From the NCBI GenBank assembly GCA_963942565.1, contig OZ012700.1, forward strand, positions 25,532,257-25,596,256: a DNA stretch of 64,000 nt, written 5' to 3'. This stretch comes from Maea johnstoni. Lineage: Eukaryota; Annelida; Polychaeta; Spionida; Magelonidae. The position numbers and the translations under genes are program-made. This document shows positions 1-10,821 of the stretch, piece by piece. The first letter of the stretch is position 1. Each line of letters starts with the position of its first letter. A model generated the notes under the pieces. The model was not told where the DNA came from. It did no database searches and was given only the letters and a program-made list of their open reading frames with translations.

Positions 1-456
1 TAGCAAACTCAACATTTGTTGATAATAGTGTATTTCACTTGCAGACATGTATTGTTGTGCGGATAAAGATGGAACCAACTTATAATATGCTGTTGGTGTC
101 AACATCTCACTTGTAGGCATGTATTGCTTAGTGTTTATAGTCTCTTGTGAGATTGGTTGTGGGATTGGTTGCCCGAGATTGTTTGTTGATGATTTCATTA
201 CATATCCAGACACAGCTTCTTCTGTTTAAGCAGCTGTGTGGTTGCCCATGGATGCATTATTGGGTAAAAAGGTTTCAGGATTTTGTAGCATATTAGTATT
301 TGATGAGACAGAGTTCTGAAGGGGAATGGTAGTAGTCCTCTGTCTTGGCAATGGTTAATGATTGCAAGGTAACCTCGTCCAGCAGATGTGTAGTTTTCTC
401 TGACGTCATAGCTCCTTGTGTGGAAAAAGCTATAGCAGCCTGGGAGGCTGATTCTA
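1..456 (-). other. Coding-like stretch of unknown origin at the left edge
   Basis: Reading the minus strand from about 456 down to the window edge gives long open stretches rich in Ser, Thr, Gln, Pro and Asn, including a segment of more than 60 codons that is still open at base 1. A possible acceptor AG lies just above 456. The frame is not continuous over the whole region, so this could be an old gene copy, a mobile-element remnant, or an exon of the second protease gene plus flanking sequence. No known domain was recognised. Low certainty. Confidence 0.2.
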
Positions 457-469
457 AGATTGGAGTTTG

Positions 470-556
470 GTAAAAGTCTAAAATGTAATGATGCTAAACA
501 TAATTATCTCTTGCAAAGGACTAATCAAATTACTTCTAAACTTTCATAGCGTAATT
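470..556. repeat. Segment matching the intron beside LDLa exon 8 of gene 1
   Basis: This stretch, starting near the words gtctaaaatgtaatgatgc, resembles 44376-44462, which lies just upstream of the third LDLa exon of the first protease gene. The distance from the shared block to a CTGA (acceptor side) is the same in both places. It may be homologous intron sequence or a dispersed repeat. The LDLa exon itself is not seen next to it here. Confidence 0.4.
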
Positions 557-689
557 CGTACATTTTGTTTATTGCATATACTACAAGTGTAAGTGAGCAG
601 GATTCTTTTTATTATAGTAACTAATTTGTTTAGTCGGAACTTTCTACTACATAACAGCACTACGTAGATACTTCTATGAGGGGGAGTGG

Positions 690-963
690 CACACTTTGTC
701 ACTCCAAATTGAAATGTAGAAAGTTAGAGTCAAAAGTGGCAAAAAGTCTATATTTGTGAGTATTAAATGAGGAATGATTGTGATAATTCTTGCCAAATTC
801 AGCAAGTCCAAAACCGCATATATGAAAGAATATTTAGAACCCCATATTTGGTACATACATTACCTTAACCCTAATATGATGAAAAGGAAAAAAAGCATCA
901 GCAACATGATTATCAGTAATAATGCAAAAGTGAACAGACAGAAATAACAAAGTACAGACTAAC
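690..963 (-). repeat. Intron 3 sequence shared by the two protease paralogs
   Basis: The bases just downstream (minus strand) of the gene 2 mucin exon align with 55570-55841, the same position in gene 1. Shared words include tcactccaaat, gaaatgtagaaagtt and attatcagtaataatg. Intron similarity next to homologous exons supports duplication of genomic DNA rather than retroposition. Confidence 0.7.
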
Positions 964-1536
964 CTTCTGCGTTTGTAACTGTTTCAGTAGTAGTGGCTTC
1001 CTCTGTGGTAGTTGTTGCAGCTTCAGTGGTAGTTGTTGCAGCTTCTGTAGTAGTTGTTGCGGCTTCTGTAGTAGTTGTTGCAGCTTCTGTAGTAGTTGTT
1101 GCAGCTTCTGTAGTAGTTGTTGCAGCTTCTGTAGTAGTTGTTGCAGCTTCTGTAGTAGTTGTTGCGGCTTCTGTAGTAGTTATTGCGGCTTCTGTAGTAG
1201 TTGTTGCAGCTTCTGTAGTAGTTGTTGCAGCTTCTGTAGTAGTTGTTGCAGCTTCTGTAGTAGTTGTTGCAGCTTCAGTGGTAGTTGTTGCAGCTTCTGT
1301 AGTAGTTGTTGCGGCTTCTGTAGTAGTTGTTGCAGCTTCTATAGTAGTTGATGCAGCATATGTGGTAGTTGTTGCAGCTCGCCTAGTAGTAGTCGCAGCA
1401 GCTTTTGGGGTAGTTTTTGCAGAAGTAGTAGTTGTTGCTTTGGTAGTTGTGGTACTTGATTCAGTCGTAGTTGCTTTTGTTGTGGGCACATTTTGCACAT
1501 TGTTTGCAAAAGAGGAACCGGGTGTAACTCTATAAG
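964..1536 (-). CDS. Protease paralog (gene 2), mucin-like stalk exon
   Basis: This is a 573-base exon bounded by an acceptor (ctattttacag read on the minus strand) and a donor (GTTAGT). It starts with the last two bases of an Ala codon and ends in phase 1, exactly like exon 3 of gene 1. The product begins AYRVTPGSSFANN and then becomes a stalk of about 18 copies of a 7-residue unit, E-A-A-T-T-T-T. A Thr-rich, Cys-free stretch just outside a membrane span is what an O-glycosylated spacer looks like. The units are almost identical at DNA level (21-base minisatellite), so copy number is probably variable. The open frame on the opposite strand is only a shadow of this repeat. Further exons of this gene lie beyond the left edge. 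Confidence 0.8.
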
Positions 1537-1564
1537 CTGTAAAATAGAATTCAGACTGTTTGTG

Positions 1565-1886
1565 TATCATTTTATAATTATTATTTTTTTCAGATTATTA
1601 TCATCATCAGTATCATTTTATTATTTTAATTATCAATCATTTTTGTTTTCATTATCATAATCACTAATGTAATAATATAATTATCTCATTTTTACTATGA
1701 ATATTATCCTTATTATACTTATAATGATAACTAAAATGAAAAAACAATTACAATTATAAAAACATTATTGATAATAATAATAATAATGATAATAATAATA
1801 ATAATAATAATCATGAAAATAATAGTTAAAATACTTATGATAATAATAATAATAATAATAACAATAATAATAATTATGATAACACA

Positions 1887-1922
<36 letters not shown>

Positions 1923-1960
1923 GAAGAAGAAGATGAAGAAGACGAAGAAGAAGAATAGTA
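1565..1960. repeat. TAA/ATT-rich microsatellite region
   Basis: Impure runs of TAA, AAT and GAA triplets fill this part of the intron between the gene 2 stalk and membrane exons. The open frames here encode only Ile or Tyr runs and are not genes. Confidence 0.9.
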
Positions 1961-2111
1961 ACACTAATAGTGATAATAGTAATGCTTTAACTTGCTAACT
2001 TGTTTTGTTTTTTCTGTGTATTAGCCTATGAAATTTTCATTATTATTTGTACACGATACATTCGTATGTAACCTCTGAAAGCGTGATCTACATTGAATAG
2101 ATATATACACA

Positions 2112-2116
2112 GTAGC

Positions 2117-2157
<41 letters not shown>

Positions 2158-2170
2158 CAGTAGTAGTAGT
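2112..2170. repeat. TAG trinucleotide microsatellite
   Basis: About 19 TAG/CAG units in a row, in the same gene 2 intron. Confidence 0.9.
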
Positions 2171-2417
2171 AATTGATTTTTCATTATTGACCAAGGAAAA
2201 TTGTAGTAAACAGGCCTAACTTTAGGCAACTGGTATTTTTTTTCCCACACATGCCCAATGGCCAAGACAGCAAGCAAGCTGCAGAAACATGTTATATACA
2301 CCTAGTGTATCCTCAAAGGTGCTCACCCTATACTACAGGCTAAATGGTTTGAATTGCTTATTGGTATCATGGGACATTTCACGCCTGGAAAACTGCAGTT
2401 GATACCACGGTCAGTGC

Positions 2418-2633
2418 ATCTTAGGAGTTGGTCGACATGTAAGAAATATACTTTATTCACTAAATATAGGTTTAGTCTTATAAAATTCTAGATATATATA
2501 TATAAAATTGAGGCACTGCATGCATGTATCTTAGGAGTTGGTCGACATGTAAGAAATATACTTTATTCACTAAATATAGGTTTAGTCTTATAAGCTTCTA
2601 GATATATATAGAATTGAGGCACTGCATGCATGT
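2418..2633. repeat. Two tandem copies of a 110-base segment
   Basis: The block starting atcttaggagttggtcgaca is repeated at a spacing of 110 bases (2418 and 2528) with few differences. It is a local duplication within the gene 2 intron. Confidence 0.85.
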
Positions 2634-3109
2634 ATTTTTATTGACAGCGGCTCACGCCATTAAAGCACTATACCATTTGTTTCAAAAAAGATTGTTTCCA
2701 AGAAAAGGTTCACGAGTTTTAGTCAAATCTTTCGTTGTATTCACTACTGTTTTCCAGGTGTGACGTCATCGTATAATATCGCATGAGCGCCGTTTTCCAG
2801 TAGTCGCATTTCATCAGACATTTAATTAGTATGTGCTTTGCTAATACTTAAATAACTGCAAATAAATTATCTCAAGTTTTAGAAAAGGAGGATATCAATA
2901 TTAAGGTAGAATGATATCTTTGCTTTAAAACTGATTTGAGTTTTTTTAACTGTATTCTGCTCCAAGTTCACGCCTAAAGATCTCCTTGGGAAATGTCGTG
3001 GTCTATTATACTTTTAAAGACATTTGCAAAATATTTTTCAAGACGCTTATATGGTTGTATTCTGGTTGAAATTTCTTTTCCAAGTATTTTGATATGTGCA
3101 TTTAGAGGA

Positions 3110-3300
3110 AATATATGTACAAACGAAAATGATTTGAACCATCCATGCTTAGTATTGAGAGTTCTTTAAGAAATAATAGTCTTAATCAATGACATATTTG
3201 ATAATTGAATTGGAATTAAGAATAATTTTACAAAATATTTAAAGAGCATTTGTTGGTATTTTAAACTTTCCTCATTTAATTGTTTTCATGGTTGTAAAGT
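3110..3300 (-). repeat. Old intronic repeat shared with gene 1 (56510-56710)
   Basis: Both paralogs carry this block in the intron just downstream of the membrane exon; shared words include gataattgaattggaatta (gene 2 spelling) and aagaataattt. It also resembles worn TTAA-type MITEs elsewhere in the window. Its presence at the same place in both genes implies that the insertion came before the gene duplication. Confidence 0.55.
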
Positions 3301-3388
3301 TTCACAGTTTAATAATGCTGCTTTTGGTTTCCGTGCACATTAATGGGATAGAAAAGGCAGAAAGCAACACCAAATATTGTATACACAC

Positions 3389-3656
3389 CGTAATATAGTG
3401 AAACAGCCGTGCCAATCATGATGGCTGTAGCTAATGCTATTACAAACACACCAAGTCCGAATGGGCTGAAATTCCTTGAAATAAAGGAGGTTGGCTTTTT
3501 TGGTGGTCTGACGTTGCGAGCTTGTGGAGGGAAGTCTCGTGGAAAGTCTCGTGGAAAGTCTCGTGGTGGTCTTATCGACCTATATTGTGATGGCCTGGGT
3601 AGCTGAAGCTGACTGTTGTAAAATGGTTCATCGTCATACCAGCTGTCCAGCCCGCG
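3389..3656 (-). CDS. Protease paralog (gene 2), cytoplasmic tail and membrane-span exon
   Basis: This 268-base exon is bounded by an acceptor (ctatttcag) and a GTGTGT donor, phase 0 to phase 1. It encodes RGLDSWYDDEPFYNS followed by a Pro/Arg-rich tail and a hydrophobic span of about 25 residues, ending at SLYY. The stretch from EPFYNSQLQLPRPS through the YRSI motif is almost identical to gene 1. The four-residue unit PRDF occurs three times here (a 12-base tandem repeat) and once in gene 1. The exon starts eight codons later than in gene 1, and no usable start codon precedes it in the exon, so an upstream start exon is required. It is a type II membrane anchor by comparison with gene 1. Confidence 0.8.
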
Positions 3657-3698
3657 CTGAAATAGATACACACAGTTCTTCATGAAATACATCAACTA

Positions 3699-3910
3699 CT
3701 GTATAGCTGGTTAATTTGGCGTGTACTTAAGTTGGCGTTTTTTTTCAAAAAAGTATTTTCCTTGTATTTAATTTGGCGTCTGGAGCAGTCAAAACAATTT
3801 AAAAATCTTTATGTAGACATATTTTTATGCGATATTTAATTTGGCGTTGATTGGCATTCGCATAGAAAAACGCCAGATTAAAAACCACGCCAAATTCACC
3901 AGTTATACAG
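3699..3910. mobile_element. Palindromic MITE with TA target duplication
   Basis: The ends CTGTATAGCTGG and its inverted partner CCAGTTATACAG are flanked by TA on both sides, and both inner ends carry a TTTGGCGTG-type inverted word. The element is 212 bases with no coding capacity. TA duplication suggests mobilisation by a Tc1/mariner-type transposase (inference). It sits 42 bases upstream of the gene 2 membrane exon. Confidence 0.75.
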
Positions 3911-3970
3911 TATCCTTTTTAGGCGGTAAAAGGCCGAGTTACGAAATTTGAAATAGTTGTCATTGACCTA

Positions 3971-4137
3971 CAGTGCCGACATTTAATTCCTGCACTAAAT
4001 GCGTGGGCATCCCGGGCATTATACATGACCACATGCCTGATTGCCACCCAGTTTTTGGGGCTTGGATGTAACCACAGATCGCTGACCTCACAACTGAACG
4101 TAGCTCTTATTGGATCGTTCAGATGTGCTTGGCTTAT
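3971..4137. mobile_element. Half copy of the CAGTGCCGACA-ended MITE family
   Basis: It begins TA then CAGTGCCGACATTTAATT and carries the internal words gcgtgggcatcccgggcat and aacgtagct seen in the other copies at 32.7, 34.2, 42.5, 43.3 and 54.4 kb. The second half and right terminus are missing or unrecognisable. Confidence 0.65.
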
Positions 4138-4289
4138 CTTATCTACACTGTAAGAAGGATCAGTAAAGATTCAACTAGTTTGGAGTTTCATTGATCTGAA
4201 ATTGATTGATCTTTGTATACTTTGGGTGAACATTGCATTAACTAGTTATTACTAGGTGAACATCTTCCCAAATATTTTTTATTCATGAA

Positions 4290-5215
4290 TGATTATCCGC
4301 TGTAAATGTTAAGGTTCCCCTCAAGCAGAGAACCTACACTATTTTTTAGTAAACCTCTACTTTTTAAGGTAAGGTTTACTCATTCCAGTGAATGTCATAA
4401 TAACAGTAGTACCTTTTGGGGTAAATGTTTGATGAAGGCTCAGTTAAACATGTGTCATACTTCCTGTCCCAACTGAAAGACCACATGTTTCCACTAGTCA
4501 TGGTGATAAGCTAAAACAAAGGAGCAGTGACCTAGATGACAGGTTTAAGTTACTTTAGATGTGGCAGGCAGTTTGAGGTTGGATTATATATTGAGAGGGC
4601 TCTACTCGGACACTTTATCAGTTTATAGAGACTGTGTAGGAATATTGTCTCTGGTTTTGTACACATTTTCCAACAGTAAGTGATTAAGTTTTGTTTGTAA
4701 CATTGGAATTCTTTACATTTATACTGTGTGTGTTCTTCCTTCATATATAACATGCACTACCATCAGTTAGTACACTTAACCGCGTTTCAGCATTTACCGT
4801 GGAAGGATTTTATGGTGTAGAGATAGAGAAATAATCTTAAAATCTCGCACAATTAAGGTGAATTCATATCCATATTATGTTTAATTGTGTAAACATAAAA
4901 ACAGGAGTCGTTGTAAGCCGACCGACACTATTTTCTAATGAAGGAGAAGAGGAAGAGGAAGAGACAAAGAGAAACTGCTGGAAGAGAACTGTATAAGCCC
5001 TCTTTAGATAACAAAGAATAAATATATTAATAGCTGGATTGCCATGGCAGTTTTATTCTATATGTATGTTTTATGTACCTTATAGCGAACTTGATATAAA
5101 TATATGTTAAAGGTTATGCATCACAATAATAAATACTCGCCCTTCCCCCCCCCCCCGAAATAAATGTTTACCCCATAGTATCAGTTTACATTTAACCCTA
5201 GACAGGAAGGCATCC
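4290..5215. repeat. Dispersed repeat, inverted relative to 60500-60840
   Basis: Pieces such as the poly-C tract followed by gaaataaatgtttacccca, and ggttatgcatc, recur as their reverse complements near 60660-60730. Another pair is aaatgtttgatgaaggctca here and its complement near 60800. No coding potential or clean ends were found, and the family is unknown. Confidence 0.5.
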
Positions 5216-5354
5216 ACTCACTATATTTGATTTATTATACCGAACAAACCCCATTTTGGTGAAATAACAATAAAAACAACAATTGATTTGTACAGGAATA
5301 AAACCATTTAATGAATACTCTTAAGAATGTCAATACATACATATTTGACTGGTG

Positions 5355-5690
5355 ATTCACACATTCCCCGCTAGGCGTCACTAGTGACAACGGTAAACAT
5401 GAAGGCCATCACTGATGGCATCAGTGAACATCCCAGCGGGCACAATACGTACAATGTACGTACATTGTACGTACAGTTGGTACAAATTACGTACAATGTA
5501 CGTACATTGTACGTACAGTTGGTACAAAGTACGTACAATGTACGTACATTGTACGTACAGTGCCCGCTGGGATGAAGCCCATCAGTGAACATGATGACTG
5601 GTGATTCACACATTCCCCGCTAGGCGTCACTAGTGACAACGGTAAACATGAAGGCCATCACTGATGGCATCAGTGAACATGAAGCCCATC
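5355..5690. repeat. Local direct duplication, one copy filled by a MITE
   Basis: The segment beginning gattcacacattccccgct occurs at about 5355 and again at about 5603. The first copy is interrupted at 5432-5571 by a palindromic element, while the second keeps the uninterrupted site (gaacatgaagccc). Confidence 0.85.
5432..5571. mobile_element. Palindromic element with CCCAGCGGGCAC ends and three 42-base units
   Basis: The 140-base insert has perfect 12-base inverted ends, CCCAGCGGGCAC and GTGCCCGCTGGG. Inside are three 42-base units, each built around the self-complementary word TACGTACAATGTACG. Comparison with the empty neighbour site shows a 2-base duplication, AT, on each side. The palindrome explains why open frames appear on both strands. 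An AT duplication is known for some superfamilies such as ISL2EU, but the assignment is only a guess. A second copy starts at 63960. Confidence 0.85.
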
Positions 5691-6149
5691 AGTGAACATG
5701 ATGATTGCCAACTGTTAACTCAGCCAATCACGGATTACGATCTTCAAGTGAGGTATAATAAAGCAAAATTCCAACTCGACAGTGACGAATGAGTTCAAAG
5801 CTGAACGACAACGGGTCATTTATGTGATCTCATCAATTATCTATGGCATTGTGCCGATCATTGGTGGGCATACTCTTTGGCTAATTTGAACTAACGAAAA
5901 GCACCCATATGACTACTTGAACACGCAATGCATTTTCTGTCAGTCAAACTTAAAACCTACTGAGTCACTGGTATTTCAACAGTTGTGACAGTGATAAATA
6001 CAATAAGAATATACAGTTGTGTTACGCGAGATTAAAGAGGTTGTACAAGTTAATGATAATGTATTACAATAGAATCTTTACGTTTGCCGCATATGCGTTT
6101 CGTGAAGAGTTCAACCTGTGTCCTTAGAGAGGTTCCGCTATGTCGTATA

Positions 6150-6195
6150 CGCCTCCGCCTACGGCTAAGCTTGTACGGAGCCGTAGGCGGAGGCG
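6150..6195. repeat. Perfect GC-rich hairpin
   Basis: The 17-base arm CGCCTCCGCCTACGGCT and its exact inverse are separated by a 12-base loop. More imperfect palindromes follow to about 6480 (for example around cgctacgacgggactacgg), so this may be the core of an unrecognised MITE. Confidence 0.7.
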
Positions 6196-6836
6196 GGTGG
6201 GTACAAATATGAATTCGCTACGACGGGACTACGGCTACGCCGTAGCGATTAACGTGGCTTCAGCGCTGATCATCTGTGCCAAACGGAACCTATTTCTATA
6301 ATCTAAATTTCAATATTAAAATCGGCGAATTTTTTAAAAGCGCCCGGTCAATGTTGAGTTAACATATTTAACTCAATGTTCCAATCGATGTTTTTTTTAT
6401 TATCAATTTCATATTCCATATTTATTCAAATAGCTGCGCCGTTTTGGACTTACGGCCTACAGCGTGGCTTAGCCGGTTCACGATAACGCGCAGAATTTGG
6501 ACACAGACTGGAATGAATAGACCAGTAGATCTTAAAACATAGACCCGTCCCAAGGTTGTTACCCCATTGAAAGCACACTGCAAAGTGCACAGCTCCATTC
6601 AAGCATCTTATGATATCATTGATGCGTTAAGTAAGAAAGCACTGAATAACGTTGACGGTACTCTTTTCAAAACAATTTAATTCATTGTCGTATGAAATTT
6701 AGGATCGGGATTATCATCACTTTTTCTGCATTGCATGTAGTTAGGCTGATTCGCAACTAGTCAGTTGTGAGTGACAGAGGAGACTGGGGGACCTGGTGAT
6801 ATTCACAGGCTAAGGAAAAGGTATCCTTCCCACATA

Positions 6837-7045
6837 CTGTAAATCACTTAAATATAACGTGAACATTATATAGCGTAATTACGGTGCTGCCCTGGATAGC
6901 GTGATCTAAGTATAGCGGTGAACGGAAACAGCAGCATCAAGTTCAATTAATAATTTATTGAAGAAGGGGATTATACAATAGCGCATATGGGCAGAGCACT
7001 ATAATCGCTATCTTATTGTTCCCGCTAAACTTATGTGATTAACAG
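6837..7045 (+). mobile_element. MITE, CTGTAAATCACTTAA family, copy 1
   Basis: The ends CTGTAAATCACTTAA and TGATTAACAG are flanked by TA. The interior words tagcgtgatctaagtatagc and tagcgcatatgggcagag are shared with five other copies. It is about 210 bases and non-coding. The TA duplication points to Tc1/mariner-type mobilisation. Confidence 0.85.
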
Positions 7046-7206
7046 TACCTCAGCCGGACAGCGAGCTGACAGCTGCAAAGCTTAGACCACTGGGATATCA
7101 AGGCAGGGCAGTCAGTGGCAACGTCTAGACCACTTGGCTATCATGGCAGGCCACTTGATAGGGAGAGACAGCGAGCGGTCAGTGGGAACTCCTGAGACCA
7201 TTTGAG

Positions 7207-7237
7207 AGTGAGAGAGAGAGAGCATGAGGAGAGAAAG

Positions 7238-7314
<77 letters not shown>
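7207..7314. repeat. GA dinucleotide microsatellite
   Basis: An almost pure AG run (purest from 7243) with two short interruptions. The Leu-Ser open frames over it are artefacts. Confidence 0.95.
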
Positions 7315-7317
<3 letters not shown>

Positions 7318-7699
7318 ACGATCGGCCTCATAGGGACCGCGGCCATCAGTACAGCCCAAATTGTTCTAAGGAGTTTATGCCTTTGAAAAACGTATATTAA
7401 TAAGGAGGTGTTTTCCTCAAAATAGATAACCTCAAACCCGCACGATGTTTACACTGTAAACATATTTAGCTTGATTAGGATCGAAGGCGAGCTGTGTGTT
7501 TCCTAAATAACCAGTTTTTCACCCGTTTTCTTTACTGAAGACTTTTGCAGAAAAGATGACGAAATTGATGCAGTTTTATTCTAATGCGTCCCAACGAGAA
7601 GACAGAGAAGTTTTACAATCTGGCAGTGCTATTCGTGTTTCCAGTTTTCACGAAAATGTGTCAGTGGGACAATGCCCGGGGGGGGGGGGGGGGCAATGA

Positions 7700-8075
7700 C
7701 TTTCGTCTAGCCTGAGCATGACGAGATGAAATATGTAGAATATTTGGAGATGATTTTAAAGACAGCACAATGAATTGAACTACGTACGAATCAAATTCGT
7801 AAACAGAACGCAAACAGACGGTTCTGACGTATTACCTAATTCGAATCAATCAATTGGTTTGGGTTTGTTGGTGCACATTGATAATCAGGATGATGAGTAT
7901 ACAATAGATCTATAATATGTTCGTTTTGAGTTCTTCAAAAAGATACTTGGAGCGAATGCACACACGGAATTTCTAGTGGGAGCACCGAAGAACATGGTAA
8001 TACAGGTACGGGTGTGTTGCACTTCAATGAGTCCTGTAACTGTGGTATGAGAAAAACGATGAAATACCAATCCAG
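7700..8075 (+). repeat. Diverged fragment of the 10.8-19.5 kb tandem unit
   Basis: It shares agacagcacaatgaattg, aacgcaaacagacggttctg and gggtttgttggtgcacat with the units starting at 10822, 13326 and 18641, but with more changes. It is an older or truncated copy lying outside the tandem row. Confidence 0.75.
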
Positions 8076-8119
8076 ATAGGGCCCCGTTGAAAGAGGTATT
8101 GGGAAGACAGTGCACTTAC

Positions 8120-10573
8120 AGAGAGGAGGAAGGCAAGTGTTGCGGCAGGGCGCTTATTTAGGCCGCAGGATGAGTACAAGATGACGATAAGGATCCGTGC
8201 GCCCAAAAAGTGAGTGGCGGGCGCACGTATCCAAGCCCATAGTACAGTTGAAAGGTGCATAAATAGGGCACTGATCAACAGGTGACGACGTTAGAAGGGC
8301 AAATAGAAGGTGAATGGGTGGAAGTTGCATTGAATAATAGGCATGTGGAGCAAGTGTGCATGCACTTGACAATACCAACATCATCGGGAACATATCCTTT
8401 ATTTACATATTTGAATTAATATTCACATCCCTTAAACTATATATTTTTCTTGAAGAAATTCTAAACCTTATCACTTATGTTTTTTCTGTTGAAAGCAACA
8501 AGCTGACCACTTAACAGATCTCATATTCTATGTGAAGGCTAGGCATTACTACTTTTTTTCTGGAAGAAATTCTCAAATTGCCGACTTCACCTACAGATTA
8601 AAGTGCCATCCGAAGCATTCGGAAGCTAGAAATAAACTCTTGCAAAAAAAATATGTTCTTAAAAAATTGGACGAAATCAGATAAAATTCTTTAGAAACAT
8701 GCAACTCACAGGTGATTTTGAGTAAGGTACAGTTATTCAAAATGTGTCATATCACCAAACTACCTTTTTGAAACATTCACACAGTTTTAATGTAGAGTAT
8801 ACTTATTAGCTGACCAGCAGGCTATCTCGTCCTTATTTGGACACCCAATTGCTCAAAAATCATCCATCAGGACACCAAAATGATTTTGTCAGTAACCCGT
8901 TAAAATGCCATTTTCAAACATATAATTGAATTGCTTTCATTCCAGTATAAATGCAATGACTTTTTATAAGGCATTTATTTCAATAAGTACATGCATGTGC
9001 ATGGTTGTAATGGACCAAATCAAGCTATCCAAATTGTTGCGGATGGAATTGTAGAATAATTAATTCAATATTTTTCCTCAAAATCAGGAAAACTTGCTCC
9101 CTCATTAGACTGTTTTATCTTACAGAACTAACATTCTTGGACCCTATTTGTTCCAGCCATTCCAAAAATAGTAGATTTTAAAGATTTTATATAAGTATGT
9201 GGTGTACAGGAAAGCTCTTCAACAGAGATTTTAGATACCTTCACAGAAACAGAAATCCTTCTTCAAGTAAAGAAGAAAACTGAGATCTAGCATATGGTCA
9301 ACCTAGCCCATATCCTAAAATCTCTATTTATGCATATATATTTCAAAATGTGATCACCCGCATTAAATTTTTGTGGAATTTATTCAGTGTTTCAGATGGA
9401 CCGTTAACCTTGTTGCGGAGAGGTAACTTTGTAAAGTATTATTAACAAAAAAAAACATTTTTAATGCCAGAACAAGTATCACTATTCCAACAATTAATAG
9501 TATTAAAAACCAGGTGAAAAGCCTTTATAGGTATGAAAAATACAAGTATACATTGTGTGATAGAGAGGACAAACTAGAACAGAGATGGGGTATCTTGCTG
9601 GAATATTTTGAAGAATAACAAGATACAATATATTTAAAAAGAATTTATTTTTCTGTTAGATACAAGATTCTTGTCTCATATATATTCCCTTATAATGCAC
9701 ATACCTGATATATTTGTAAATTGTAGGATGTCTTTGGCATAGCCGTGATTGCCCGGCACGCAGGAAAATAAAAATGTTTTGAAAGATAAAAAAAACTTTT
9801 TAAAGTGGAGAAGGGGAAGGATTCAGTACATAAAACATTTCTCAGAGAACAAAGTTTTGTTACATCACTCAAGGATTGAATATAGTCATATAGAAGACAC
9901 ATATGAGACTATTTTATACACAGCCATAGATCAGCAGTCTAAGTGATATATTACAGGCAAGATGATTTCAGAAACAAAATTTTCAGGGATTCTCCATTCA
10001 TCCAATCGATCTGTTTGATCTGCTCCAGAAAGATTTTCCAACACTTAATAAGATCACAAATGCATGATTAAAAAGAAGTATATACTTTCTATACGTATTT
10101 AGCAAATTAGACATTAACTTTAAATGTTCATAATTCAATCGTAACTCAGCTATTTTGATATCAATTTGTAAGTGCACAGATGTGTACCTTGAGCACTATC
10201 TACACATATATCCTGTCTGCAAACGCAATCAGTCTCCATTCACCTCTACGTCCCTAATTCTGAAGCCAACCATTCAGTTAATCGTGGTAGATGCGATTGT
10301 CCCCCAATTCATATCCTCCTTCCAAAGACTGAACAATAATAATGAATAAGAGCAAATAGTGGAGGACAGACAGAATCCGCATAGTCTTAGATGCCTTGAT
10401 ATGTACAGGAAGTGTTTAAAAACTGATTATGTGGTGAGTGAAATCTACCTCTGAGAATGCAGAAGCTACCATTATGGTTTTCAAAACTTTTCCATACTAT
10501 GATCTATAAAAAGCTTCAATGTTAAACAAATTAGAACAAATATGTTCTAATTGTCTAACAACTGCCCTTATGG

Positions 10574-10576
<3 letters not shown>
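8120..10576. other. AT-rich intergenic stretch, nothing recognised
   Basis: Between the two protease genes. Only short, compositionally random open frames are present, and no domain, terminal repeat or RNA gene was recognised. Confidence 0.5.
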
Positions 10577-10659
<83 letters not shown>

Positions 10660-10660
10660 G

Positions 10661-10725
<65 letters not shown>
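10577..10725. repeat. TA dinucleotide microsatellite
   Basis: Long TA run with rare interruptions. Tyr-Ile open frames on both strands are artefacts. Confidence 0.95.
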
Positions 10726-10728
<3 letters not shown>

Positions 10729-10821
10729 ATAGTTATTACTATTATAATTCATAATTCATATTTTTTATTTTTCATGCCTACAGTGCTGCTCGATATTTGA
10801 AATGAATTGCACTGAACATTT

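Noticed and set aside
993-1400. CRISPR-like regular 21-base repeats
   Set aside because: There are no spacers; it is a coding minisatellite in an animal gene.
993-1535. 180-codon plus-strand frame of Val/Ala/Ser repeats
   Set aside because: It is the shadow of the Thr-rich stalk exon on the minus strand, which has proper splice sites and a paralog.
5371-5613. Open frames on both strands over tacgtacaatgtacg repeats
   Set aside because: They come from a palindromic MITE, which reads alike on both strands.
10497-10800. Tyr-Ile frames over TA runs (also 29.6-31.0, 41.5-42.2, 49.3, 55.3 kb)
   Set aside because: Dinucleotide microsatellites without coding signal.
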